NCBI GenBank assembly: GCA_013400975.1
Contig: WBMZ01002668.1
Coordinates: 1-64,000 of the forward strand
Origin: Atrichornis clamosus
Taxonomy: Eukaryota; Chordata; Aves; Passeriformes; Menuridae
Direction: 5' to 3'
Length of the DNA: 64,000 nucleotides
Shown: positions 1 to 13,025 of the stretch, piece after piece
How positions within the stretch are numbered: position 1 is the first letter of the stretch
How the letters are laid out: each line of letters opens with the position of its first letter
The notes under the pieces: model-generated
Seen by the model: only the letters and a program-made list of their open reading frames with translations
The model's database searches: none
What the model was told of the DNA's origin: nothing
Position numbers and translations under genes: made by a program

Positions 1-530
1 GCCTCCGCGGCCGCGCGGGACGGCAGCGGGAGCCGGGGCCAGAGCCGGAGCCGCGCACGGGGAGCGGAGAGCGGAGCCGCCCGTGGCCCAGCCCCAGCGG
101 AGCGGCTGCGGGCACGAAGGCGCCGCGCTGCCGGTTGCACCTGAGCCGGAGCATCCCGAGCCGGAGCATCCCGGCGGGGCCAGCAGTCTCCCTTTTCAAG
201 GGAGGTCGACACTCCGGGTTTGGGGTGGTTTTTCTCTCCCTGCCTAGCACCCGGTGCGCGTTGCTCGTGCCCTCGGTGCGAGCGGATCCTCGGCGGGCAC
301 GGCTGCCCGGCGGCCGAGCGCTGTTGCTCGCACGTTCCCGCAGCGCCGGGGCCGCTCGCTCCCGCTGTCCGGCGCCGAGCGGTGCCGCGCCGGCTGAGGC
401 GGGTCCGGCGGGTCCCCGGCGGGTTTGGAAGCTGCTGTGCGCTCTGGAACAGCGCCCGCCGTGCCTCGCCGGTGCTGCTGTTCCGAGGGAGCATCCTCAG
501 CAGTTTGCCTGTCCTGGGCTGTAACCAAGG
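1..530. promoter_or_regulatory. SERTM1: CpG island at the left edge, probable SERTM1 promoter region
   Basis: The first 500 bases are very GC-rich and full of CpG (repeated GCCG, CGCG and GGAGCC blocks), against an AT-rich background that begins near 530. Such islands mark vertebrate promoters. The next plus-strand gene is SERTM1, whose coding exon starts with a splice acceptor at 11852, so an upstream first exon is needed and this island is the natural place. The left edge is cut by the window. The link to SERTM1 is inferred from order and spacing. Confidence 0.6.
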
Positions 531-560
531 GCATTTGATTTTCACAAGCGTTTAACCGAG
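1..560 (+). other. SERTM1: Probable non-coding first exon of SERTM1 (5' end not defined)
   Basis: A good splice donor, GAG followed by GTACGT, lies at 560/561 just as GC content falls. It is the best donor in the island. The transcription start cannot be placed and may lie before position 1. Only short GC-driven open frames occur here and none resembles a known protein, so the exon is treated as 5' UTR. Other donors could be used. Confidence 0.4.
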
Positions 561-3500
561 GTACGTGTTTGGCCTGTGTTTGATCGTTCACAAAGGTCTT
601 TTGGAAAGAACCTGGTTGTAGTCTAACTGCCTTGGCGGGTTGTCAGAGTGCTTGAATTGAATGAACACTTCTTCGGTTTGGAGACTGCTTTTGGTGAAGG
701 CAGAAAGGAGAACGCTCTGGGAGAGCTTGGGGACTGGATCGGGGCTGCACAGGTTCTGGAAGGAGGGATGCGGAGAGAAGGGAGGCACGGGCTGGTTTCT
801 TTCGCTGAAAGGTGCTGCAGCCCGCGGGTGTGATAGTGCAGACCGTTGGGTCATCACTGTACAAGCAAATTCTTGGCTCATCGGGCATAAGCATAGATTG
901 ACACCCGTGTGCTCTTTCACCTTGTTTGCCGAAAGACAACAGGGAAAGAATTGTTCCCTCTGCAAATAAATTGCACCATGCCTATCCAGCGTACTGGGAA
1001 AAGAGCTGAGCTTAGACAGCACAATTTGCGAAAAAACCCCAGGGTGGGTGCACAGAAATGTGCCCTTTCCAAACACTTTCTATCTGCCTAAAAGCTGCAG
1101 GCTGTTTCAACATCATCTCGCTAGACGTAATAAAGTTTGGAACAGAAAGCAAGTGAAGCAAACTCTTCCTACCCTTGCAAATGCTAAACAGTTGGAGGAA
1201 AATTGTGAAAATAGTGGTAAAGGCCTGAGAATTTGCCGTGCCGATTAACATTTATATAAGCAAAGACAATTAGGAATGCTTACTAACTATTATTAAATTT
1301 AATTCTTAACTAATTATAGCAGAATGGGATAAAGATGAATAGGAGAAATGTGTGAAATCTGGGCCATAAAGGATGCATATAGTGCTGGCATATAGAATAT
1401 AGTTTTATTATGATAAGGGATGCAGCTGGAGCATTGATGTCTGTTTTCTTGTGATTTTGCTTTTTACAGTCATTTTTAACCCACTGTAACTTTTCTCTGC
1501 CTGAACAGACTGAAACAAAAGGCAGCCTGAAACCACCAGCCGCCTTCTCTCTGCTGTTATGCCTAGAAGGGTTCTTCCCTGTAGGGATGGTTGCTGCTTG
1601 TAGCTGTGTCCTGGCTGCCTTCCTTCCCCACCTCTTCCTCAGACTGGGTCATCCATATCACCCAAGGCGGGGGAAGGAGAGGCAGGCACGTCACCTCTGC
1701 CTCCCTCATGTTTCCCCAGCTTTCCTGGGCTCAGGTGCACAGGCTTGCCTGTCTGCAGACTGCTACTTGCTACATCCAGTACGTGTGCTTTGCTGTCAAC
1801 AGGATACACACTGTAGGACCTTGAACTGCTGGGAAAGGGAAGAGTCTTGGGCTATTTCAGCATCCAGGTCTAATCTACCACCATGTAGATGTACTATCAC
1901 CACATAGATGACTGTAAGTATATGAATATATTTGGCTTAGGAAGTTATTGCCTTTTGCATTTTGTTAACATTTTCATATGTAAAAGGCTGAGATGGGATG
2001 GATTGCATCTGCCAAGTTCATAGTTTACTTACTGGTGCAGTGCAAATTATAAGTTGTATTCTGTAAATTCCCCTTCAGAGGCAGAAAACAATGCAGTTTT
2101 TCCTCCTAGCACCCCATCTACACAGAAGTAGAAGAGGAATTATCTAAACGATAGAGTACATTCAGAGGTTGCTGAAAGATCTGATGTTTCTGATAGGTCT
2201 GAGACTTGGAATTTAAATACTAAAAGTCAATATTTTCACCTCCTGCACTCTTTTGCAAGCACTCTTCCCCCTGTGTCTTCATGACTGCGGTTACCTCCTT
2301 TTCCTGGCTCGTGCAGAGGAAATCCTGTTACAACTGTTTGCGCTGCTGCAAAACCCACCTCTTAGCCTGCCACTTTGCATCTCCCCTCTTTGTCAGTCCT
2401 TCTGCTGCTCCCCCTTCTCCCCTGTGACATGTCAGTCGCAGGCTTCACTTTCAAGTGTCCTCGACAGTCTCCCCATACGTGATGTACCAGCTCTCCTGCT
2501 TTACCAAGGCATACCCCCTGGGCTTTGATCAGCCTGTGCTCTCAGCATCTTTCTCCCTCAAGCCAACATCTTTGTAGTTCTCTGAGCTCCACCTTGTGCT
2601 TACTTGTAGCTTCATACAGGCACCTTGTCCATCATTCCTTTAATTTCCTTGAAATGTCCCAGCACATTCGCTTTGGTGTGATGCCTTCAGCAGCCATCTG
2701 GTGAGATGCTAAGAGAAGCCCTCACCTGGGCTGCCACCATCCCTGTCACTGGAATTACTCTTGCTCTGGACCTAAGCACAACAGAGTCCTCTAAAGCTGG
2801 GACATCTGAGAGGCAGTTGTTGAACTGATAACTCTATCTAGCACCAGCAGAAACTCTCCTTCCGTAGCCTACCTTATCCTCACTTGCTCTATTTTGGCAT
2901 TTCAGGTGCAACCCTGCCCCCTTATGCTTACATGGCACAGCGTGGCTCGCTGCAACTCCCTTTGCAGTAGTGGATTATCTCTGCATAAGTGGTTGCTGAC
3001 TGTTTTGCAAACTGTGACTTTATGTAAATATTAGACACACAAATATGCCATGGTTTCTTTGTAAAGGGAGGGCATGCATGCAGCCTGTGTTGGTAAAACA
3101 AGGAATGGCATGAGGATAGGGATCTTCTCTGTTATACCAGTGAGGGGAAATAGAGAATCAAAGGGGAAGGCTGTTTTCTTACTTTTCTTGGAAAAGCATA
3201 CTGAGGTACCCAAGTGGGGAAGCAGTGTTACAGTGAGTGGAGTTACTGTGATAGCACATCTGTGCCTAAAATTTCCTTGACATTTAAAAGTACAATAAGT
3301 AATTGGTACTGAATTGGAATTTTTTTTGGAGAGAAAAAAAATCTGAAACAAAATGATGCATTAACAGAGATTTCTGTTGAACCAAGTGTACAAAATTCTG
3401 TCCTAGTTTTATATTGTGCCAGGATTTCTAAAAAGGTTAAAATGAAATCTACTTGACATTTTTGGGTGTGATATGAACTGTAGCCTTTGTTTTCATAAAA

Positions 3501-6500
3501 TATATTGAACCTAGTATGTCAGCTGAATTTTGCAATGAGAAAGTGTTTTCTTATTGCACAGGACTCTATTTCCTGGGTCACAACTTCATTAGTTAAGGAG
3601 TGATAACCCCACTGACTAGCAAAGTTAAAGGGCATTTACTGTTCAGTGGAGCCCCTTGCTGGAGTCTGCCCAGAGGTCTCCAGAGATGGGAGTGGACATG
3701 CCTGCTTGGAGTAGGAGAGAGGCAGGCTCTCAGGTATGCTCCTGTGTGCAGCCACGTCATCTGGCATCAGGCAAGGTGCTGTGCTGCAGCACTGAGAGAG
3801 ACAATAGAGACCTTAAATCCATTCAGTTCCAGATTTAGCCACACTTTGTCCTAAAGCTGTATTTCCTGTAGGTGAAGGGGACTATGCCTGTTATTTTTGA
3901 GGGTTTTTTCCCCCTTTACCTGGAGCCAAAACTGAGGCTCTAAGCTCTGCAAGTTTTTAGCTTCACACGTGAGTGTGATGGAAAATGAAAGCAAGTTCTG
4001 ATAACAAGGACTGCTTGCCCTGGGGCTTTATATATTTATCTGGTAGGTTTTGGTCTGAGTAAAGGTTTGGAGGAGCTGAGTCACTGCCCCATGAGAAGTC
4101 TGTGTGGCTTCAGGAAGGGTGAGTACAGTGCACAGCCCTCCACTGCTCTGGTCATTTGGCCCCAGTTGTGGAGTGCAGTGCTGGTCTGCCTGTGGCAAAC
4201 ACAAAAGGTGGTTATCAGGAGCCCATGTTAAGAGTCAGGCGTGAGGTAGCAAAGCTTAATTAACTTTTGTTTGTTCTGAGATTAATTACATCACCACTAC
4301 ACACACACCTCCCCCTCTCCCCACGATGGATGGCATCTCCTTAGATGCTTATCAGTAAAGTCAGTGGGATGCTCCACACAGCCATTTGCAGCCTTGGCAA
4401 GGAGGGGGTAGCAGGAATGGGATGATTCAATCATGAAAGGAGACAACAAGGCAGAAGCAGTTCAAAAATTTTCATATACTTGTTCCTCTGAAGAAAATTG
4501 ATTTTAACAGAATTTTCATTTCTCATTAAGCAGCCATTCCACACTACACTAAATTTTGTGTTCAAACAAAACTTCCAAATCTAGGGTTGCAAGAAATCAA
4601 ACAAGAAGTCATTACACAAAATCAGAAATTAAGGATTCCTGATACCTGCTGGTTTCTCCTCTTCCCTGACTAACCTTGCCCTGGACCTCCTTTCCAGCTG
4701 GGCACCCAGGGTCTGTTACTTTGACTGTGACACCTTAGTGGCTGTTTTTAACTGTAGAAGTCAATTACCAAGATTTAAAGCTATTACAGGCAACCAAATG
4801 GCTGTGTGTACCTTCATGTCTCCTTTGCCTGATCACCCACTGTCATTAAACTTCAGGAACTCAGATCAGTTTGAGGTTTCTGCCTGGGTTGAATTTGGCT
4901 GACAGTGGCAATAACAACAGTTTTTCAGAGTGGCAATGAGGGGAATAAATTTGGGGCTGACACCAAGAGATTAAATATGACCCATCACTATGGTCAGCAA
5001 AGAGTAGGCTGTTGAGTTTTGGGTGGGTTTTTTTCAGCAACATGTAATTTTTCACAGGAAGTTTTCAATAAGAAAGGGAAATAAATATTTTTTAGCAAAC
5101 CAGCACAGGTAGGAGACTGACTTTGTTAGCAACTGTGTGTCCTTTGCGTGAGATTCAAATTGACGCTCTTATGGCAGGCAGCATCAGGAGGGCCCCATTT
5201 CCCCATCTGAGGTCCCAGATGTACAGCAGTGAGACTCCTTACCCCATCCACGTCCTGAGAGACACAGGGATCAGATAGGTCCCTGCTCCTTGCATATCTT
5301 ATTGGCAAAGAGAATGAATACACTGTTTGGGCCAAATGCTTCTGTGGGCTAGTGCTGCAGGTGAGACGGTGAAAATAGCTGTGAAGGGCATTAGATTGGT
5401 GCAAAAAGGATCAAGGACCGTGGGATATCAGTGTTCTATGCTGAAGGGTCTTCTGAAGATAAGCTTTTTGATGATCTCGTCCAAATATTTCTCTGTTCTT
5501 CAAAGGTAATTAAAAGCTCAGCCCTCCTAATCTCACTGTGTGCACTTGCCATTTGAATATGAATGCCGGCGTTTAAGAAGCCTTGAGGATGTGCTATGTT
5601 TTGCACTGCGTGTTTAATCCAGTTCCAGGTTTGGTAGGCTCTCTTCCCTTTGCCTCGATGGGGATGACTTGTATTGAATGAAGGGCTAAATGGGCAAAAG
5701 CAGTGCTCTGTGCGTCGGGGGGAGGAGGACTAATGAAGATCCTGCAAAGACAAAAGAGCAAAATCATTTATATTTGCCTACAGTCCCTGTTGCAGAGGTC
5801 CATGCCTCTTTTCCCCAAGAGAGCTGTTCTGAAAGAAACAAAAAGGGTAGGGACAGGGTCTCTGGTACGAGCAGACAAAAGTGAGGGGCACAGGATAGAG
5901 CTCTTGGCTGTGTGAAGCATATTTGACAAAGAGGTGCACGGGGGCTGCTGTACCCCCCCTCCATCCCAGTACCACCACCTGCCTCAGCCTCGGAAGCTGT
6001 TCTGGGCAAGGTGACAGGGTGCATGCCCTCGCGTCCAGAGGATGTGCTGCATCTGTCTCTGGGGAAGCTGACCTAGGGGTTCACCTGCATCCTTCTACCT
6101 CTCCTTCTGCACCGAGGGATGGTCAGGAAGCTGTCTGACTCCCTTTGGGTGGAACATTAGCACAGTCAGTGTTATCAAAACATTTGGATTTCAACAATAC
6201 TGTCTTTTAACAGCTGCACTAGATAATTTTCTTTATTGAACTTGGAGAGGCTTAAACCATAAGTGATTCAGTGACTGAAGGGATGAAAGCAGAACAACAA
6301 TGCATTAACATCCATCCCCAGAGATCTGCTTCTCTAACGCGGTCAAACCAAATGTGCTGAAAGGGCAGAGCTCTAAGATCTACAATGATTGAGAAAATGT
6401 CTTTTCTCTCCCAGAGGGGAGGATCTTTCTGAAAGATCTTTTTGAAAGTGGACTTACTTTTGCTTTAAACTGCATCTTTTGGGATTGTTTCTATGTATAC

Positions 6501-9500
6501 AAGAAATTTAATTTACTTTATTAAAAACAGTTCAAGGACTACGTTTTAATTTTAGGTATTGAATACATGTAGCACACCAAATTCTTCTAACTATCCTTGT
6601 GCATGTACATTATTGAGTTTGGGGATTTCAGGTATGTGAAAAGTTAAACTGCAAATAGTCTGAAATAAAGAGAATAAATAAAGAATAGTGTGTAATCTGA
6701 AAGACTTAATTCCCGGCAAGACCTTTTGGGTATAATATGAAGTGAATTGGAGTGCAGATACAGTGCTCCAGGTCTTAAAAAGGTGCCAGGGGACAGGTGT
6801 CTCTCTTGGTCCTGGAGCACACTGCAGAGGAAGAGGAGAAAGGTGTTATCAAAGCCTGTCTGTAAAGCAGAGTTCAAGATCATGGTTTTGATGCTGTACA
6901 TGCAGTGCTGTAACTGGACAGCAGAAGGATATTGCTAGCAGGAATAAAACACAAGCCAGGATTCCAGTTGGTTTGTTTTCTTCTGAAATTTCTGACACTA
7001 AGAGAAGTCAGAATTCAGCATGTTTCCTCCTTGTTTTTTATTATTGTAGTTACTACTAAATTCTTCAGCTTTGATTTGCTTTTTTTTAGGGGCTTTTCTC
7101 AGCATGCAGTCCCTTTAGCTTTGGGCGTGATAACCAACCACATCCTGCACACTGGACATTCAGCTCATATCCCCATATCTTCTTCCTGCTTGTAAGTATT
7201 TTATTCATTCTCTTTGCTCGTTTTTCTTTTATTTTTAAAGACCAGATTCAACTCACAGGTTCTGGGTCTGATCCCAGGTCACAGTGTCTTTGCTTTACAT
7301 TGATATAAATGACTCTATAATCCACAGATCCATGGGAAATATATATTAGAGAATTATTGCAGTCTATCTGAATTAATCTGAATATCCTTATGGCTCTGAG
7401 AATTTCCTTTTTCCAGCCCCACATAAAACCCCAAACAAAATATAACTTGATTTTAACCTGCAACCAAGCCATCTGGGCACTTGTCGTCTTAGATTTTCAA
7501 AGACATAAATTTAAATCATATTAAATCATAATAAAAAATGAAATTAGATCATAAATTAAAAGGAAAACTTTGCTTGTGGCAGGAAATAGTTTTTCTTTTC
7601 CTTCTGTGCTCTATTTTATTGAGTCAGTTGGCAATTGATCCTGTTTCCCAGCCAGAGTGGTAAAGGGATTCTCTGCTCCTGGAGGGTCTATCTGTAACAG
7701 GGAAGAAGAAACATCCTACTTGCTTGAGGTCTTTTAATTGCCAAAGGCATTTATGCAAGAATAACAAGTATTAAGGATCATATTCTTGGTAAACTCCAAG
7801 TGAGCAGTCATTCTTTGCCTTTCCTACCTGCCTTTTCAATGGAACAAAATGTTGCTCACATCGTTTTTCTGTTTAGAGCTACTGTATTATTTAGTTGCAT
7901 GATGTTAAGCTGCTACATTTTTCCAGTCTAGAGCAAATTGCCTTTCAAGGCTGAAGTGTTCCTGGTACATATAGTTCACTTGATCCTTCAGTATGAGCAT
8001 GCAAACGTATTTTTATTGGCATTAAATGCTTTGTGTTACATGTTTGCTGCAAGGGTAATACTGGTAATATAGTTCTATATGCTAAAGGAAATAAATACAG
8101 AAAATAAGGGTGGTGAGGGGGAAGATAGAAGAATTAAACCAGAAACTCACTGGCCTTCATACATTTATCCATCTGGTGAAAACTTGCTGCCAGCTTTTGA
8201 AATCAATTACTATAATAGCAGAGCTTGGAGAGGGCCAACACACCTTTAGGTCTCATCCCAGAACTGGCATCACCATATCACCCAGGAATCTGCACAATCT
8301 TCCTTCTGCTCTTCCTGCCCTGCTAGCGACATTTTGAAGTTTGGCCAGATGAGGGACCTCGCTCTTGAGCTATGCTAAAGGCAAATTAAGATCTCACCTC
8401 TTAGGAGATGTTGACAATAAAGGTTTTCTAGAATACCTTTTACCTGTAAAGAAAGAGTTAATGGGAGATTGCGACAAAAATATTAGTTGATGTAGTATAA
8501 AAATGCTGCTTTTCTTTGGTGTCAATTTATATCTCTGCTTAAACATTTTGAAGCCTCTGAAACAGACAAGGTATTTCTCAGCTTTGTTGTCACAAAAATA
8601 CAGAAAGAGCCAAGAAGGCAAAGTGCTTTTCTATGGCTGATAAACTCCCAAGAAATTGAGTCTACCAGACTTATCTTTGCTTCCTGTTCTTCAGTTTTTA
8701 GGGTTTCAGTGGTTGTGAATATGCTCCATTAAATTATATTTCACTGAGCCTGGAGAAATAGAGTTGTTCCATCAAGATATGTGGAGAAATACAATGCAGA
8801 CGGCTGGATGGTAAAGCATATATGACATTGGGACTATGAGAAAGCTCTGTTACCGCATGCCATCCTGGAGAGTGTTGCAGTCTCATTTAATGTTCACTTT
8901 AGTCTGAACTGGGAGATGGTTACTGTCTTACCAATGCTAAAGATTAAATTACATATGTTACAGATAATTTGGCACTCAGGGCATATGCTAATTGTGAGGC
9001 CTCTGCTCCTGACCACATTTGCATTTTCTAACCAAATAGATTTTAGGGCAGGTACCGTCACACATGCACACAGTGGACAGCTTTGGCACGCCTACCCAGG
9101 CATGGTACTGCCTGGTACCTGGGGTTGGCCTCAAACAAAGTGATGCCTTGCTTGATCCCTCAGCTGCCCAGTTTGCCCTGCTTCTGGCAAATGCCACCTT
9201 GCCTATCTCCCACTTACCACAGGACAAAAGGAAACATGAAAAACTCCAACAGAGCCTGCCTATAGTCTCTGCCGAGAAGGCTTACCCTTGGAGTGGTTGT
9301 CATCACCTGGGAAAGGTGATTTATGCCAAAGACATGAATGGAGAAACAATGCACAGCTGGAAGAAAATACCTAAATAGTGGCTCTGGATCAAAAGCCAGG
9401 ATGTACAAATGACACCATGTATCTAGGGGAGCCGTTCCTTGTGTGCCAACCCTCATTTCTGGGGATTAGAGTAGCAGAACAAGGTTTTGCTCTCTTGTAC

Positions 9501-11851
9501 ATCTAAAACCAGCAGAGTGTGTACGTAGAGTCTGTGCCTTCTTGGAACAGTGAGTTGTTTTACTGAAATGTGTGACTCTTCTAAGCACTTTGTCCATCAG
9601 AGCAGCCAGGCTGTGTGACAATGGAGCAACAGCAGCAGGAAAACTCAGCCAGTGTCAGAAAGGCAGAGTATCACCTGGGGCTTTCAGCAGTGAGGCTGCG
9701 CTCGATGACTCAGGAAGCCTCCTCAAGTCACACAACCCTGTCCTGGCATTCCAGAGGTGCTTCTGGCAAAGTAATCCAGATCCAGCTACGCCACAAAATT
9801 TGAGTCCCCCAGCAGACAGGTGCCAGTTCTCCTGTCCCAGGAGTTTTCAAGAGTGGATAGCTGGAAAGCCTTCTCCTGTCAGAATTCCTCTCCATCTGGA
9901 GTTACTCAGGAATAACACCTTAATTCTTTGCCTTAAACCAACCCAACTTTCCAAAAACAGATGAGGGAAAGGCAGGGACCACTACAGAATTTGAAAACTT
10001 AGGCTCCTTAGTGCATTTCCTTGATCAGGTTACGGCTCTCAGAAAGACAACAGGTTCATGGCAGTTAGCCAGCTTTGCCATTATACTTCGAAGTCAGTGA
10101 CAAAATTCCCGATCATTTTTTGGCACTAGGTTTGGGCTAAATGTTATTATGTTGTCCTATTTAGTTTTTAGGAGTGCAGAAAAACCCCAAACAATTACCA
10201 AACAAGAAGGTGAAGCTGACATCTGACTTTCTGGGGTGTTATTCCTTCAGAAGAATCAGGGTAAGAGAGATAAATGGTTCATGCCATTTACCTTCTTCTT
10301 CCAGCAGAAACAGGAACCTGAGCCGAATCAGTAGCTGTGGTGCACTGAATACTTGTGGCTTCATTTGGAATCAGAGTTTACAGTGTCTCTGATCTCACTA
10401 CAAAATACTCGGTTAAAAATAGCCTGGGTGACGTTGTCAGACCTATAAAAGCTCTGATTTAGCAAAGCACTCACATCTCTGCTTGGCTGAGGTTCTGATT
10501 AGTACCGTTTAACACCATAAATTTTCCACTAGCTTCAAAAAAAGTCCCATGCCAAAGTTTTTCCTTGTACCAGGGCCAAAAGCGTTAATCGTAAAAGTAG
10601 AATGTAGTAGATTTCAAATTTGTGAAAAATTGAAAGGCTTTCAACTTCTGCCATGTTAAAGAATTCATGTGAATTAATTCCTTAAGTTATTATAGAGCAA
10701 TTCAATTAATAATGGATCTGATTTTCACTGTGACAAGTAATTAAGAATAAACATCTCCTATATCAAAGCTTATAGTTTAAAAAGGATAAATTAGCTATAA
10801 CACACTTAACTACTTCCAGAACATGAAATGAACACATATTGTTCCATTAGGTAATTTTGTATCACTAAATTAAAGACAGTTCAAAAGGAGTATAATCTCA
10901 TAAGGATCTCTCTTTGTTCAGTCTGTTGTGACTTATTTCACAAGGTACAATAAATGCTGTTTCCTGTGGGGCTAAATACTATTAGGGTTATAAAATTGTT
11001 TTAGTTTAGCTTATATTTTGTGCATCAGTAGGAGTTATATACCATAAAGGTAGGAATATTTTTATCTAGTATTTGCAGATGCAGTTTTGTACTCTAGCAC
11101 CTCTTGTAGGCTATTGGGATGCTTGATTAAGACTACCAAAAGGTCCACTATAAAACAACAAATGCAATAAATAAACAATAAAACAATGTCTGGAATGTAA
11201 CCTTTTGTCCATAGCCTTTAGATGGTCCTCTCATGTTTGCTGAGATGATAGGGCTATCCATTCCCTTGGGATTTTGCTTGTAGATGTCAGAAGCTGCATC
11301 ACTTCACTGAAACATGACAGAATTATAGCGAGGTGTATTTTGGTATTTGAAACCATTCAAAACATTTTATAAATATATAAGTAAGAAAGCAAGTCTGGCA
11401 GATTTTCTGGGTACCTCTGGCAAGACACTGTGGAGCAAGTGGCTAATGGATTAATCGTCCATGGTGATGTTGAGCAGCCTTGCTCATCTAGGCTGAGGAG
11501 CCGAAGTCTTGAGAGAGGGTTTCATTCCTTGACTAGATTTTTTTTTACAAGATAAATTTGGATTCCAATATCTCTGTGCCATATAAAGTACATTTTTGAC
11601 TGTGCTGTTCTGCAGTTAAACAACTCATGGTTGGGAAGGGTCAATTTTAATTCATTAGGATTCAGTAGGATTTCTCCTAATCCCTGCATTTTGGAAAATT
11701 GAGATATAAAGATAATTGCTAGCTAATTCTTTAAGAATTGCAGCTTTGTGCTAAGAAATAATAATTTGTATCTCTTAAGAGCTAAATTATATCAGGTGCA
11801 CATTATCTGCTAGTAAATTAATCTTGCTGGTTTTTTCTTTTTTCCTTGCAG
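561..11851 (+). other. SERTM1: SERTM1 intron 1 (inferred), no other gene seen
   Basis: About 11.3 kb between the donor GTACGT at 561 and the acceptor AG at 11850-11851, which has a strong pyrimidine tract (11831-11849). The stretch is AT-rich. I see no CR1 tail, LTR, tRNA or long open frame in it. A pyrimidine-rich, somewhat GC-richer patch lies near 2240-2900, and parts of 10600-11800 are very AT-rich. Open frames of 60-130 codons here look like chance. Confidence 0.45.
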
Positions 11852-12035
11852 TTCTGAAGGATATAATCTTAAATTGTCCTGGGCTTGAGCAGTAAAGGAT
11901 AAATTTGTTCACTGGCTGATTTGTCATCTCACCATTGTGATGGAAAAATGTTCGCTTAAGATAAACCCTTTTAATGCTACTAAAACTGCCTTTGAATACA
12001 AGATCTGTTGTGATTTTTAAAACACAAACCCAATA
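11852..12035 (+). other. SERTM1: SERTM1 exon 2, 5' UTR part
   Basis: The exon starts after a strong acceptor ending TTTCCTTGCAG at 11851. The 184-nt leader contains three ATG codons upstream of the main start (11940, 11948, 11974) and an in-frame TAA at 12018-12020 before the SERTM1 ATG, so the main ORF cannot be extended upstream within this exon. Confidence 0.7.
11940..12020 (+). other. Upstream ORF in the SERTM1 leader, 26 codons, strong Kozak context
   Basis: ATG at 11940 with G at -3 and G at +4, then 26 sense codons to TAA at 12018-12020, 15 nt before the SERTM1 ATG and in the same frame. A second ATG at 11948 opens a 3-codon ORF ending at 11959. A well-placed uORF normally reduces translation of the main ORF. 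Whether this one is conserved or translated cannot be seen here. Confidence 0.5.
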
Positions 12036-12036
12036 A
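11974..12036 (+). other. Upstream ORF whose stop overlaps the SERTM1 start (TAATG)
   Basis: ATG at 11974 (weak context, T at -3) starts a 20-codon ORF. Its TAA stop at 12034-12036 shares its last A with the SERTM1 ATG at 12036-12038. This stop-start overlap is the arrangement seen in termination-reinitiation. The overlap itself is certain from the sequence; a function is inference. Confidence 0.5.
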
Positions 12037-12359
12037 TGTCAGAACTCGACCCTTCATCTGGATTTGTAGGAAACATGGAAAACGGGACTTTTCTGGAGCT
12101 GTATCCCACATCCCTTTCAACTTCAGTGGATTCATCGCCTGGCCGTTTATCCAATGTCTATGTCTATGTTTCTATATTTCTTAGCCTCCTAGCTTTTCTC
12201 CTGTTGCTATTAATCATTGCACTTCAGAGGCTGAAAAACATAATTTCTTCCAGTTCCTCCTACCCAGAATACAATAGTGATGCTGGAAGTTCATTCACTA
12301 ATTTAGAGGTTTGCAGTATTTCTTCCCAGCGCTCTGCTCTCTCAAACCTTTCTTCATGA
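12036..12359 (+). CDS. SERTM1: SERTM1, serine-rich single-pass membrane protein, 107 aa
   Basis: A complete 107-codon ORF in a single exon. I recognise it as serine-rich and transmembrane domain-containing 1: the same length as human SERTM1 as I recall it, and near-identical in the membrane and C-terminal parts. Residues 1-40 are a Ser/Thr-rich N-terminus with one N-glycosylation sequon (Asn16-Gly-Thr). Residues about 41-63 form one hydrophobic helix (SIFLSLLAFLLLLLIIAL), followed by the basic stop-transfer QRLKN. The C-terminus is Ser-rich, with a run of five Ser (71-75) and the SSYPEY motif, ending SNLSS. There is no cleavable signal peptide, so a type III-like single pass with the N-terminus outside is likely (inference). 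The start is fixed by an in-frame TAA 15 nt upstream, and A at -3 gives fair context. The molecular function is not established. Confidence 0.95.
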   Translation: MSELDPSSGFVGNMENGTFLELYPTSLSTSVDSSPGRLSNVYVYVSIFLSLLAFLLLLLIIALQRLKNIISSSSSYPEYNSDAGSSFTNLEVCSISSQRSALSNLSS

Positions 12360-13025
12360 AAATAAATGAAAGGAAACACACAGGGAATGGAAGAGCTTTG
12401 TCTAGTTTCTTGGGGAGGTAGTGCATGCAACATTTGCCTTAGAAGACTATTATGAAGAGGTGTTTTTACAAGTTTCCTTATTTTTCCCCCCCCCTCCCCT
12501 TTTCTAGTCTTCATTTCCCCTTTAACTAATTTTCATTTTGGACAATGGATAATGACACCTGATCATCATTTCATGCCTGTAATAGTGATGCTGTCTCTTT
12601 CTCACACATACGGTGTTCATTAAGAGTATTCCCGCCAAATTGTAACACAGTTCTAACTGGATGTTTCATTCTTCTGCTCTAGTTGTGACCCCTTCCCTGG
12701 TTTTGTGCCAGCAATATGCTGACTACTTTTATTTTCCTTTTTCAATTATATAAGAACTTCTGGATGAAATCTCTATTGCTAAAGTATAAAAAAATCTGCT
12801 TAAATTATAAATTGGGACAATTTAAAGTTGTTGGTATTGTTTGCTTTTTTTTTTTTTAATTTGCACATATTTTTCAATATTTATTGATGTTTATAAAACA
12901 CAACTAATTCTTGAAGACTGTTGCTTTTGTTTATTTGTACTCCCAACCCTTTCTGTATAAAGTCTGTATTTCAGTTTTTGAGTCTATTTGTTTAACTTAG
13001 TAAAGCGACTACGATAATGACACTC
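12360..13025 (+). other. SERTM1: SERTM1 3' UTR (end estimated)
   Basis: AT-rich sequence after the TGA at 12357-12359. It has a poly-C/pyrimidine run near 12485-12505 and T-rich stretches near 12845-12900. An AATAAA directly after the stop (12361-12366) is probably too early to be the main signal. The UTR is drawn to the AGTAAA variant at 12999 plus about 20 nt. The true end may lie further downstream, for example after AATAAA at 14293 or 14527. Confidence 0.45.
12999..13004 (+). terminator. SERTM1: Candidate polyadenylation signal AGTAAA for SERTM1
   Basis: AGTAAA is a recognised variant hexamer. A GT-rich stretch (TCCGTGTTGAATGTGTGG, about 13024-13041) follows some 20 nt later, as expected for a downstream element. 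Canonical AATAAA hexamers also exist at 12361, 14293 and 14527, so this assignment is tentative. Confidence 0.35.

Noticed and set aside
135..591. Overlapping open frames of 110-130 codons in the left CpG island on both strands
   Set aside because: Openness on both strands comes from GC-rich composition with few stop codons. Starts are non-ATG or lack context, and there is no similarity to a known protein.
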